Below, piece by piece: positions 55,187-64,000 of a stretch of DNA of 64,000 nt (the stretch's first letter is position 1; every line of letters begins with the position of its first letter). The notes under the pieces were generated by a model, which saw nothing but the letters and a program-made list of their open reading frames with translations, ran no database searches and had not been told where the DNA came from. A program made the translations under genes and the position numbers. Source of the stretch: Lenzites betulinus (taxonomy: Eukaryota > Basidiomycota > Agaricomycetes > Polyporales > Polyporaceae); contig JABYQU010000023.1 in assembly GCA_022264855.1 (NCBI GenBank), positions 434,001-498,000 of the forward strand. The letters run 5' to 3'.

Positions 55187-56839
55187 TCACCCGCGGTAGT
55201 ACCGCGACGGGACGAACGGCATCGGAGTGAGGACCGCACCGCGGAGCTTGCCACGGACCTCGACCGCGACCTCGGTGCCCTTCTTATGGAAGCCGTTCTG
55301 GACATATCCCATCGCGATGTTCTTTCCAAGCGTGGGGGACGGGATGCCAGACGTCACCGCGCCTGCATGTCAGTAGGTCAGTAACGGGGCGTGCTCGAGA
55401 GAGCGAAAGACGCGCACCAATCTGCTCCTTGCCAGACGTCTCGAAGATCTTCGCGCCCTCTGTAGGAACATGAGCATACGACGCGGAGCGTAAAAGACGG
55501 ACAACATACGTCGCGCCGGGGCGCCCTCGACGGTGAGCCCTACCCTCCTGCGGGGCGGTCCCTCCTTGAGATGTTTCAAGACGAGTTCAGCGCCGATGAA
55601 GTTACCCTCTTGCCGCCGTTCCTTCCCTAGACAAGGTTTTTAGCGCACTACCACAAGCGCGTAGAGTGTACGACGGACCGATAACCCATGACAGGCCTGC
55701 CTCGACTGGGCTTGTGTTCTCGTCAAGGTCCTGGCCGTACAAACACATGCCCGCCTCGAGCCGCAAGCTGTCGCGGGCACCCAGGCCGGTGAGCTGCACG
55801 GGGGGCTTTGAGAGCAGTTGTGCAACCTCGACCGTTTGTGATGGCGGGATGGAGATCTACATAGCCGCAGTCAGCACATAGGAGAGAGCGGGCCAAAGGG
55901 CGGAGCAAACCTCGAAGCCGTCCTCCCCGGTGTAGCCGCCGCGAGCAACGTGGAGGCTGAAGCCCTCAATAGGTACGAACGCGCACTTTCCAAACGTGAG
56001 CTCGCGCAAGTCAAAGGAGGTGAGTCCCTGCAGGTACTGAGCTGCCTCCGGACCTGTGCGAGGTCCGCATGAGCATAGTACGCGTTAGCCAGGTGCGCGG
56101 ATGACTTGCCTTGGAGGGCGAGAAGCCCCCAGCCATCGAGAAGCTCGTGTGAGACGGCGCCGTGCTCGCGCGCGTATTGACCCGCGTTCCATTGCTCAAT
56201 TTGGGACTTGAACCAGGCCAGGTCGCGATCGCGGCGGCCGGCGTTAGTGACGACGTAGTACGAGTCCTCAGCATGCTTGGTGATGATGGTGTCATCTATA
56301 ATGCCTCCCTGTTCGTTGAGGAGCACGGAGAGAGTGGAGGAGTACGGGGAGAGGGTACGGAGGGTGGACGGCGTGAGGTGCTCCAGGAAGGCGGTGGCGG
56401 ACGGGCCGCGGAAGCTGGCGCAGAGTGAGATGGAGACACGGAGAAGAGCGTTCGACATACATAGACTGAACCATGTGTCCGACGTCGAAGAGCCCGACAG
56501 ATTCGCGAACATGTTTATGGCTCGCGACTGTAGCGCGGTGAGTGCGGGAATGACAGGGAGATCACGGAGCGCGTACTGGCGCCGACGTCGCCGTAAGAGA
56601 GCGGCATGTGGTAGCCCGCAAAGGGAACCATCTTTGCGCCGTTCTGAACGTGAAAGTCGTAGAGGGGGGTTTTGGACAGCTGTGGGGGACGTGAGCGATG
56701 TCCGGACATGGCGGGCGGAGTGACGGACCGCGGACGCGCTGTGGGCCATGGACCTCGCGGGGACGCTGCGACGTGCATATCGCGCAGAGATCAAGATGGC
56801 ACGGGGGAGCGGTGCGCGGGCTGCGACGAGGGCCGACAT
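55187..56839 (-). CDS. GCV1: Aminomethyltransferase, glycine cleavage system T-protein (mitochondrial)
   Basis: Transfers the methylene group from the aminomethyl-lipoyl H-protein to tetrahydrofolate in the mitochondrial matrix. The start ATG 56839 ([20 protein letters not shown]) gives an Arg/Ala-rich transit peptide. An intron ending CCCCCACAG (56681) leads to [20 protein letters not shown] and [11 protein letters not shown], the conserved N-terminal T-protein block. Further landmarks are [13 protein letters not shown] [20 protein letters not shown] (about 56260-56320), the folate-binding [10 protein letters not shown] region (about 55920), [20 protein letters not shown] (about 55740), and the C-terminal [20 protein letters not shown]. 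Stop TGA at 55189-55187. Several introns. One of the clearest housekeeping genes in the window. Confidence 0.92.
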
Positions 56840-57834
56840 GGCGGCGACGGGAGGGGGGGAGGGGGAGGAGGAGGAGGAGAGGCGGAAGGCCGCGGTCCTT
56901 GGACGTAAATCCAGGCGCCTGTCCAATCTCCATAGATTAGGCGTGTCTGCTCTAGATTAGATTAGATCCAACTTAACGTTACTGCTCCAGATTAGATTCA
57001 GTTGCTCTTGCTCCCGGCCACCACTCGCACCCACTAGTCCGTCTACATACGATGAAACTATTTGAGCCTCCGAAACCTCCATGTCAGCTTTGTGGACTTC
57101 AATAACGAATGGATATCTGGCACGAGCGCGATGACTCCAAGGCTCCCTCACGACGATGCTTCTCCGCCTCGAAGGCGCACGCACGCACGGAGGCCTCTCC
57201 ACGCTAGCATCCAACGTTCAATGCCGCGGCCACGTTTGCTATGGTCAGTCACCATTCTGTGCCCCTTCTTTTCTGCGTTTTTATGGAACCTTCGGGTCGA
57301 TGACAGCCGCTGACACGCCTTTGTCCGTCTGCAGATACTAGAAGCCCGAGCGTGCTGCCACGAGTTTGCGACGTTTTGTGATCTATATCCGTCCAGCCAC
57401 GCGCCGTTAATGCGCTTGACTGCGGTCCACTAAATTTACCGCGCTCGGCGAGAGGCTCTACAGTTCAGGGTCGAGCGCATTCAACCTATCAGGGATATGT
57501 ACAATGTGACACGAGATGAGAAGAGACAACGGCCTTCAACGGGTGTCCATCAAAGCCGGAAGGATGTACATGTGCCGCGTTCGTCGTTGTCGCCGTCTCC
57601 GATGACCCTGCACACCTCAAGTCAAGAGGATATTTCTACTAAACGACTGTAGGGCGACTTTCACTTGCGACTTCTTCTGCTGCTCTTCACCGCTGCGTCG
57701 CGTTCTCTCTACCTTTCTTGTCCAACAGGACAGAACCGAACTCGCAGCGAAAACGGTGCGTCGAGCATGCGTGCCCATCGCATACTTGTCGGGGCTCCGT
57801 GACTCACTGCACTCGTCTCATACTAGTCAGCATC
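56840..57834. other. Intergenic / divergent promoter of GCV1 and the second MYND gene
   Basis: No gene supported. A short local repeat, GATTAGATTAGAT, at 56953-56970 and a related CAGATTAGATTCA at 56988 are the only notable structure. The long CT-rich stretch before 57720 (CTTCTTCTGCTGCTCTTC) probably belongs to the MYND gene 5' UTR. Confidence 0.45.
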
Positions 57835-59103
57835 ATGCCGCGCCCGCCGCGCTGCGAAAACGCATGGGACTGCGACAACTCTTGCGGCAACGCGGACGCC
57901 TCGGCGCTCAAGTGCTGTTCCGGATGCAAGAAGGTGTGGTACTGTAGCAAAGAGTGCCAGAAGCGCGACTGGCGGCGCCACATATTCGACTGCACCCACA
58001 CGCGCCCCATCCCCACCGCGTACTATCTCTCCCGCGCGTGCGCTCAACGCGTTTTCCCCATACACCGCAAGACGCGGACGGATTTTGGCTTCGAAAAGGC
58101 CGAGCTGCTTTGGCTCCCCTGTGCGCAGACAGAGCTGCTAGCGCTGTGGATCATAGTATTCCGCGACGCTGGGATGTCCGAGAAGGATGTGCAGAAGTGG
58201 CAGGCGACAGGGACCCTGGTGGACGGTATCGAGGCGACGTTTGCCCGCCTTCCGCGTGATGCTCTCCTCGACGATGCCTCCGCGTTTTTCAATGCCCACC
58301 GTGACCTCTTCGATGGATCTCCCGCGGACAAAGCAGAAGCGGAGGCAGCCATGGAGGATAGTTGCGGAAGAGCCATCCGTAAAGGGTGGGTCAAGACCGG
58401 CGGACCGCCCGTTGACGACCCAGGTACGATTGTCCGCAAGATATCTGCGATGCCGGAGCACTTCCGGGACTGCCATCTATTCTATGCGCTCCTGGCGGTT
58501 TACTCGCATCCGGGGCCGTTGTGCCCGGAGTGGCTCTCGTTCGGGATCGTCGCGGCGAGGGACGAGGGGGACGCTTTCTGGATCGGGCGCTGGTACGACA
58601 GACTCATCGAAGTCTGCACGTTCGACGCGTTCGCTGCTGCGTACCGGACGTCCTCCCTACTCAGTCTCGGCGAGGCGCATGGAATCCACCTGTCGTGCTC
58701 GCTCTCCGGCGCCGCGAAGGTGCTCTTCTTCGACGTCATGTCCGAGTCCCCGCGCGGGTTCAAGACAGTGTGGCCCCTCAAGCAGTACGTCGACCGTATC
58801 CGCGACCTGGATTCGGACTCCTCCGCACCTCGCCCTTCTCTGTCGCAGGCCGCGCAAGAAGACTACGGATTCGTGAATTGCAGGGACGCCACGGAGCGGA
58901 AGTTGCTGGACCAGTTGTGCTTGGCATACTTCGCCCACCTGGACGCGGATCCGCTGGATCTGCACAAGGCTTGCGTGAGGGGCGCACTGGTAGAGTACGT
59001 GAGTGGCTTTGTGAAGTTGAAGCCGAAGACGAAGGCGTATAGACGGCTTCTTAGGAATGCCTATTCGTCGCTCGCAGGGGAGGACGGGCAAGGTAAGCAT
59101 TGA
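57835..59103 (+). CDS. MYND-type zinc finger protein (N-terminal finger)
   Basis: Intronless frame of 422 codons. I choose ATG 57835 (MPRPPRCENAWDCDN) because it opens directly onto the finger; an in-frame ATG at 57718 would add 39 low-quality residues. The MYND finger is C in CENAWDC and CGNADASALKCCSGC, then VWYCSKECQKRDWRRHIFDC (57900-57995), a full set of zinc ligands. The rest is an alpha-helical region of unknown function with no second domain. Stop TGA 59101. Probably a paralogue of a large agaricomycete MYND family. The other copy in the window (13.3 kb) carries its finger at the C-terminal side and has introns. Confidence 0.85.
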   Translation: MPRPPRCENAWDCDNSCGNADASALKCCSGCKKVWYCSKECQKRDWRRHIFDCTHTRPIPTAYYLSRACAQRVFPIHRKTRTDFGFEKAELLWLPCAQTELLALWIIVFRDAGMSEKDVQKWQATGTLVDGIEATFARLPRDALLDDASAFFNAHRDLFDGSPADKAEAEAAMEDSCGRAIRKGWVKTGGPPVDDPGTIVRKISAMPEHFRDCHLFYALLAVYSHPGPLCPEWLSFGIVAARDEGDAFWIGRWYDRLIEVCTFDAFAAAYRTSSLLSLGEAHGIHLSCSLSGAAKVLFFDVMSESPRGFKTVWPLKQYVDRIRDLDSDSSAPRPSLSQAAQEDYGFVNCRDATERKLLDQLCLAYFAHLDADPLDLHKACVRGALVEYVSGFVKLKPKTKAYRRLLRNAYSSLAGEDGQGKH

Positions 59104-60065
59104 CTGCTGGTCTGGTCAACGTACGAAGCTGATCGCACTTTTGCAGGGTCTGTTGCGGACGATTCGAAAGCACTTGTGCGTTGGAAGTAGTGAAAGTCTG
59201 TGACTGTGCAGGGAAGATCATCTTGTGAGTGAGTGTAGTCAGTTGCGCGTGTGAGAATATATCTACAGGGACAGGGGATGCAAGTGAAAAATTCAGGATC
59301 GGGGTGCCCCTTCGGTGCGCAGGAGGGTGGCGTGTGGGGTGAGTACCACTAGTGTGACCACGTCCGCCTCCTCGCCATCGTCCCCCACTCGGTGAATCGG
59401 GCGTCGTGTCGTTACCGATTTCCACAAGAAACGTACTGGCATCAGATGTAACTTCAAGTCGCCGGGATCCGAGAAAGAGCAGAGTATCAAAGATACATGT
59501 GGGCGGCGCGAACGAAGCTGTACCGCTACTCACGACCTGTGCTATGGAACAGTACGTGTCTCACAACTATGCATAGGGCATGGTGTTGACCATCTATGTA
59601 GCTCAACTTCCTGAGTTCTTCCGAGGACACTTGCTCTCTCTGCCCGTCACTCCTCGCGCAATAAACAACGCCTCGCTCATGAGACGGTTGCGGACTTAGT
59701 TAGTATTTGGTCTCGCATGTATCACGCTCCTCCCAGCACACCCATTGCGACTGACTAGATCACAGGTATCAGCATGAATTATCACGCTCAACCGGTGCCT
59801 CTCATATGCACGTCGTCAAGATGATGTCAATCTGAACCATGGCGAAAGCCACCAGCGCCGCCGAGGGTCCGCATCAAGACTGCAGGGGCTGGGCGCTGCA
59901 CCTCAGCGCACCTCCCCTGGTCAGCGAGACCTTGCCATGTATCCCCTAGACTCAGAGCCTCTGAGGACAGATATAAAAGCCCGAGTGGGTATCACGCTCA
60001 GATGCACAGGGCGCCAGCTCCTCGCAATACCCACACCCGACACAACCCCTTCCTCTCGTACGCCA
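59104..60065. other. Intergenic; upstream part is promoter of the tiny secreted-peptide gene
   Basis: No gene supported. The minus-strand open frame at 59051-59533 overlaps the MYND 3' end and shows no motif. Confidence 0.4.
59972..59979 (+). promoter_or_regulatory. TATA box of the tiny secreted-peptide gene
   Basis: TATAAAAG 94 bases upstream of the ATG at 60066, the same spacing as in the two six-Cys secreted-protein genes. Confidence 0.5.
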
Positions 60066-60206
60066 ATGCTCTCCCTTCGTGCCGTACTCGCTCTGGCCAT
60101 GCTCGCGCAAGCGATCGTCGCGGGCGCATTCCCCGCTGCCATTGCCGCCGCCCCGGATGCCGATATCACTTTCCCGTGTAGACCCCAGGGCGGCCATGTC
60201 TGTTAG
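60066..60206 (+). CDS. Tiny secreted peptide (46 residues), possibly truncated
   Basis: Signal peptide MLSLRAVLALAMLAQAIVAG, then AFPAAIAAAPDADITFPCRP and QGGHVC with stop TAG 60204. The C-terminal CRPQGGHVC resembles the CPPGGQVRC end of the six-Cys secreted proteins (Cys-x-Pro-x-Gly-Gly). Just past the stop, shifted by one base, the DNA reads VDYPDEFGYRDSWYG before its own stop at 60261. This acidic Tyr-containing tail is comparable in type to the NFNDNDDGPSYSL end of that family. It may be a real short peptide, a frameshifted relative, or have an intron I cannot place. The TATA box supports transcription. Confidence 0.45.
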   Translation: MLSLRAVLALAMLAQAIVAGAFPAAIAAAPDADITFPCRPQGGHVC

Positions 60207-60858
60207 CCGCCGAGTTGATTATCCCGACGAGTTTGGCTACCGCGACAGCTGGTACGGCTGAGAACACTTCGGTTTTGTGCTCGTTTCTGACGCAGTGTTA
60301 ACAGGACTTGATTGAACCCGCACCGTCCCCGTTCGTGCTGGCTGGTCGAGCTGGTGGATAATATCAGGCGAGAACTGGCAGACTCACTGTATTGGCTGTG
60401 TAAAATGGATATCTTGGTGGTTTAGGCGGCTTATATGAACAACCTAGCGAGCAAGTTCGTGGGGACCTTCGGGCTGCCCTGGACTACAGTATCGGTCGTG
60501 CCGGATTGTGAATGGTCGGGATCAACGAAATGCGCATGCCACTGGTGCTACACAGGACATGCATCATGATACACACGCCGTAGCTTCAGCAACGTACCGA
60601 TGAGGTACTTCGAAGGTAGATTATGAGCACTTCGTCTGTCGATGACGTGGGCCAGCGATTCCGCACGTATTCGGGTACGCAGGAACGGCACGCCGGCATT
60701 GCCCCGAGTGGTACACGAAACGCGCGTACAGCGTCTTCCCTCGTTCTACACCGCTAGTTTTTCGTAATACATTGTCCCCATTCCACGCCGTCTTCCCAGT
60801 CCCCAGTCCAGATTCCAGTTCCAGCTCCCGCATCTCCAAGCGGCCGCGCGCTCAGCGC
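60207..60858. other. Intergenic spacer
   Basis: After the shifted 60261 stop there is no supported gene up to the coronin 3' end. Confidence 0.45.
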
Positions 60859-62808
60859 TCAGCTGTCGAGCAGCGCGGCGGCCTTGCGCGCGTTCGCGCG
60901 CACGGCCTCGACCTGCAGCTCCAGGTTGCGGATCTTCTCGCGCGCGTCGCGCAGCTCCGACGTGAGCCGCGCGTTCTCCTCTCTCAGCCCCGCAGCGGCG
61001 CCGTCCTGTGTCCGTCGTCAGCGTCAGCGTCCGTGTGAGCATCATAGCAGGATGAAGGGGAAAAAGAGGGGAAGGACGCACGTCGACGGAGGGCGCGGTC
61101 TGCGAGCGGAACGGCGTGCGCGGCTCGCTCGGCTCCGCGCGCGGTGCAGGCGGCTCTTCGTGCACGGCGATGACCGGCGCAGGCGCAGGCGCGGGTGCGG
61201 CGGCGGGCGGCGGCGCGGAGAACGTCTTGGTGGGCGCGGGGGTGGCGGGGGTGACGGCGAACGCGGGGAGGGGCGCGGCGCCCGTCGAGATCGAGCCGTC
61301 CTCGAGCGAGACGAGTTTGGGCGGGGCGGTCTTGCCGGCGAAGAACTCGGCGGCGGTGAGTGCGGGCTCGGCGGAGGGCGCGGGCGGGTAGATGTCGGAT
61401 TGGAACGATTCGGCCTGTGCGAGGGTGTGTGTTAGTATGCGTGAGTGTGTGTGAATGCGTGAGTGTAAGAAGGGACGGGAGGGGGACGTGCCTTTCGGGG
61501 GACGATGAAGGAGATGGGTTCGATGGAGGACGCGGCGACCTTGTACGCGCGCGCGATCTCGCAGTCGGACACGCTGAGGCCGCGGCGGGGGAGGAAGCAC
61601 ATGCCGCGCTGGGGGTCGGAGGACTTGTACTCCGCGAGCGGGAAGAGCGTGTCGTTTTCGTACTCAAAGTAGCGGATGTTGCCGTCGCTAGCGTATCGTC
61701 AGTACATCGCGGCGCAGCACGCGGGCGGCGCGACTCACCCCTTGCCGGCTGCACGCGGACACGTTAGGTTAGCATGCTCAGAGACGGAGAGGGACGGGGA
61801 CGGGCGCACCGAGGAAGAGGATGTGGTTGTCCGTCCAGAAGGGCATGAGCACGCCCGAGGACTGGTCGATCGTCGTCGTCTTGACGTTCGCGAGGCTGCC
61901 GGTCTCCCAGAGCGCGACCTGGCGGTCGCTCATGCGGCTGAAGCCGGTGGTGGCGAGGCGGTCGAGCTCGCCCATCCAGGTGATGCGCGCGCCCTTGATG
62001 CCGGAGTGGCCCTCGCCGATGCGGACGGCGTCGCTGCCGGCGCGCGGGTCGAAGAGGCGGATCTTGCGGTCGCGGGAGGTGGTGGCGAGGAGGGTGCCGG
62101 AGGGGTTCCAGGCGAGGCTCTGGATGGCGTCCTGGTGGCCGCCGAGGACGGCGGCGGGGGACTCGACGGCGGCGAGGTCCCAGAGCTTGACGACGTGGTC
62201 GCCGGTGGAGGTGGCGAGGACGTTGTTGGCGGTGGGGTGGAAGAGGACGTGGCCGACGCGGCGGGGGGAGACGTCGATGCGGGCGACGGGGTCGAAGTCG
62301 GAGGGCTCCCAGCCGTCCTGGCCCCAGCCGTCGAAGGCGGCGGACTCGACGGACCAGATGAGGGCCTTGCCGTCCTCGCCGGCGGAGGCGACGACGGCGT
62401 CGTTGAAGGGGGACCAGTCGGTGTCGAGGACGGGGCCGGAGTGGCCGCGGGCGAGGGGGATGAGGTCGGGGAGCTTGGAGCTGAGGCCGACGGGGAGCGG
62501 GGCGAAGGGGCTGGGGAGGGGGAGGATGGCGAATGCGCCGCCGCCGGACGCGTTCCAGTTGAGGGAGATGTAGCGCTGCGGGGCGGGCGCGGTGAGCGGG
62601 ACGGCGCACGCGACGAGCGCGCCCTGCACGTACCGTCGAGGCGGCGACGATGTTCGTGTCCCAGGCCGAGTTCGTCACCTTCACGTTGTCGTACCCGTAC
62701 TCCTTCTTGCCCGACTGCCCGAACACATGTCTGCGCGCGGTGAGCCACGCTCGCGGCGCAGGGGCGGGGGACGCACCGGTACTTGGATGCGCGCACAAAG
62801 CGAGACAT
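60859..62808 (-). CDS. CRN1: Coronin, actin-binding WD-repeat protein
   Basis: Regulates Arp2/3 and binds F-actin at cortical patches. Start ATG 62808 (MSRFVRASKYRHVFGQ, the invariant coronin opening), with a first intron near 62770. The seven-bladed propeller contains YISLNWNASGGGAFAILPL, GHSGPVLDTDWSPFND, GHQDAIQSLAWNPSG, TTSRDRKIRLFDPR and the coronin-typical GFSRMSDRQVALWE (61930). After an intron near 61800-61750 come GNIRYFEYEND and the conserved extension RGMCFLPRRGL. An Ala/Pro-rich unique region follows (61130-61400), then a C-terminal coiled coil (LREENARLTSELRDAREKI, about 60940-60990) for oligomerisation. Stop TGA 60861-60859. Extreme GC bias at third positions produces long false frames on both strands. 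Confidence 0.93.
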
Positions 62809-63257
62809 GTCAGTGGCGGGATGTTCTCAGCGCGGGGTTGTTCCAGACGGGCGGGTCTGGGAGAAGAGGATGAGTGGATGAGGGCGGGAGGGAGGAGGCG
62901 ATGGGCAGATCCGTTGCAGCATCCACAGCCATCTGTTATCACCAAACCCTAACCCCGCGAGCAGTGCAGAGTGCATCTAACTTACGCATAGAACTCGCAG
63001 ACAACTCATGGATAGAGTACACGTACACGGCGGTATTACATTTGCATCCACGCGCGTCGCGGTGCACCGACTACAGTTTCTAGTACTACGGGGCCGGGTC
63101 ATTGTGTGAGCAGTGCAAAGCGTGCGACGGTTCTGAAATGTGTGCGAAGCGGAGATGCGGTACTACGTATGCTAAGTGCCCAATGGTGTCGACAGAAAAC
63201 CCAGGAGTGAAATAAAGATACGAAAGCGGGGCGAGGCCGTTCTAGAGGCGGCGCGCG
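62809..63257. other. Coronin 5' flank and 3' flank of the edge gene
   Basis: No gene recognised in about 450 bases. Confidence 0.45.
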
Positions 63258-64000
63258 CTACGACACATCCATCGGCTCGTCCTCGCCCTTCGCGCTGCGC
63301 GGCCCGTCCAGCTCCAGCTCGAGCCGCAGCTCGTCGCCCGCCTCCGCCTGCGCGCGCGTGTACAGCTCCTCGCGCTTGTTCTCGTCCGCAGTCAGGTTCG
63401 CGAGCACGAGCAGCGCCTCGACCAGCAGCGGCGACACCTCGTCCCCGCCGTCGTTGTCCGCGCGCACCGCGGGCGCACCGAGCGCGAGCGTCGTCGTCTG
63501 CCCCTTCGCGCGCTCGAAGAAGGAGATGGCCATCGCGAGCCCCTCGCGCGCGTCCTCCGCCTCGGCGGAGTGCAGGATCTCCGTGTGCCCCGCCTCGAGC
63601 GCGGCCTCCATGTCCTCGACGGGCGCGCTGCCCATGACGAGCCAGCAGCGCCCGCGCGCGGAGAGGATCGGCCCGCGCCACGCGTCCATGTCGGCCTCGT
63701 TCTTCATCTGGTTGAAGACGGAGTCGGCCCAGGACGCCCAGTAGTGCCGCTGCGTGCCGGAGCTGAGGCGCTCGGCTACCCCGAGCACCTCCGAGGCGAT
63801 CGTGAAGAGCTCTTTGGGGCGCGAGAACGCGAGGCTCGACGGCGAGCTCGTGGTATTTGTCGAGAGGTCGGAGGAGGGCGAGGCGTAGTGCGGCGCGGGG
63901 GCGCACGCGGAGGAGAAGTAGCCCGCGGACTGCGAGGCCCCGCCGGAGGCACCGGGCGTGTGGATGAAGGACGGGTTGTGCGTCGCGGCGTACTGCGGGT
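63258..64000 (-). CDS. C-terminal part of a helical-repeat protein resembling Ett1 (runs off the right edge)
   Basis: Minus-strand frame ending at 63258 with stop TGA. Visible segments are SEVLGVAERLSSGTQRHYW, WADSVFNQMKNEADMDAWRG and PILSARGRCWLVMGS, then AREGLAMAISFFERAKGQTT, EALLVLANLTADENKREEL and an acidic end EDEPMDVS. The alternation of short helices and the ADMDAWRGP..RARGRC-type block recall fungal enhancer of translation termination 1 (Ett1), a TPR-like nuclear protein. I rely on memory of the family, so the name is tentative. The upstream portion to 64000 is Ser/Pro-rich in one frame (FIHTPGASGGASQSAGYFS) and may contain an intron. The N-terminus is outside the window. Confidence 0.5.
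   Translation of the reverse strand, partial: PQYAATHNPSFIHTPGASGGASQSAGYFSSACAPAPHYASPSSDLSTNTTSSPSSLAFSRPKELFTIASEVLGVAERLSSGTQRHYWASWADSVFNQMKNEADMDAWRGPILSARGRCWLVMGSAPVEDMEAALEAGHTEILHSAEAEDAREGLAMAISFFERAKGQTTTLALGAPAVRADNDGGDEVSPLLVEALLVLANLTADENKREELYTRAQAEAGDELRLELELDGPRSAKGEDEPMDVS

Noticed and set aside
56957..57214. Minus-strand 85-codon frame upstream of GCV1
   Set aside because: No motif, lies in the divergent promoter region, and composition is not protein-like.
61676..62952. Very long open frames on the plus strand and in alternative minus frames across coronin
   Set aside because: They are shadows of the GC-biased coronin gene, with low-complexity Ala/Gly/Arg translations and no family motif; the true frame carries the WD repeats.
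63172..63906. Arg/Ala-rich 244-codon minus frame over the right-edge gene
   Set aside because: Alternative frame of the same exon; its composition is driven by third-position GC, whereas the other frame has balanced, helix-like sequence.

Overview
The window is nuclear DNA from a filamentous basidiomycete, most likely an agaricomycete. The genes are split by many 45-70 base introns. The gene set (DUF6533 seven-helix proteins, MYND-finger proteins, Bcs1-like AAA ATPases, secreted GMC oxidoreductases, Kex2-processed small secreted proteins) is typical of mushroom-forming fungi. There is no sign of rRNA, tRNA, CRISPR or prokaryotic operon structure.

Layout. Left block (1-16 kb), mostly housekeeping: a type IV dipeptidyl aminopeptidase cut by the window edge, the mitochondrial fission dynamin DNM1, a Bcs1-like AAA ATPase, a gene-poor stretch, the Golgi protein SYS1 (with a GC-AG intron), a MYND-finger protein and a membrane-anchored J-domain protein. 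Central block (16.6-38.9 kb), accessory: two mirrored arms. Each arm holds a DUF6533 gene, a small cysteine-rich patch, a six-cysteine secreted protein and a GMC oxidoreductase, in opposite orders. Between them lie a further DUF6533 gene and a third GMC oxidoreductase that form a direct repeat with the right arm. The right arm is interrupted by a roughly 2.2 kb insertion made of two inverted-repeat units carrying broken helicase-like fragments. The insertion has a 9 bp target duplication, and two uninterrupted copies of the site lie in the same window. Right block (39-64 kb): a mitochondrial carrier divergent from the actin-binding protein ABP1, two more DUF6533 genes, a DAO-family FAD oxidoreductase divergent from a ketopantoate reductase, the glycine-cleavage T-protein, a second MYND protein, a tiny secreted-peptide gene, coronin, and the C-terminal part of a protein resembling Ett1.

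Functionally, DNM1, ABP1 and coronin serve membrane fission and actin dynamics but look like ordinary neighbours, not a dedicated system. The most unusual content is the triplicated module DUF6533 plus GMC oxidoreductase, two copies of which also carry the secreted peptide. It is a fast-evolving accessory locus suggesting a link between an extracellular flavin oxidase, a secreted cysteine-rich peptide and a membrane protein. That link is inference from repeated co-location only.
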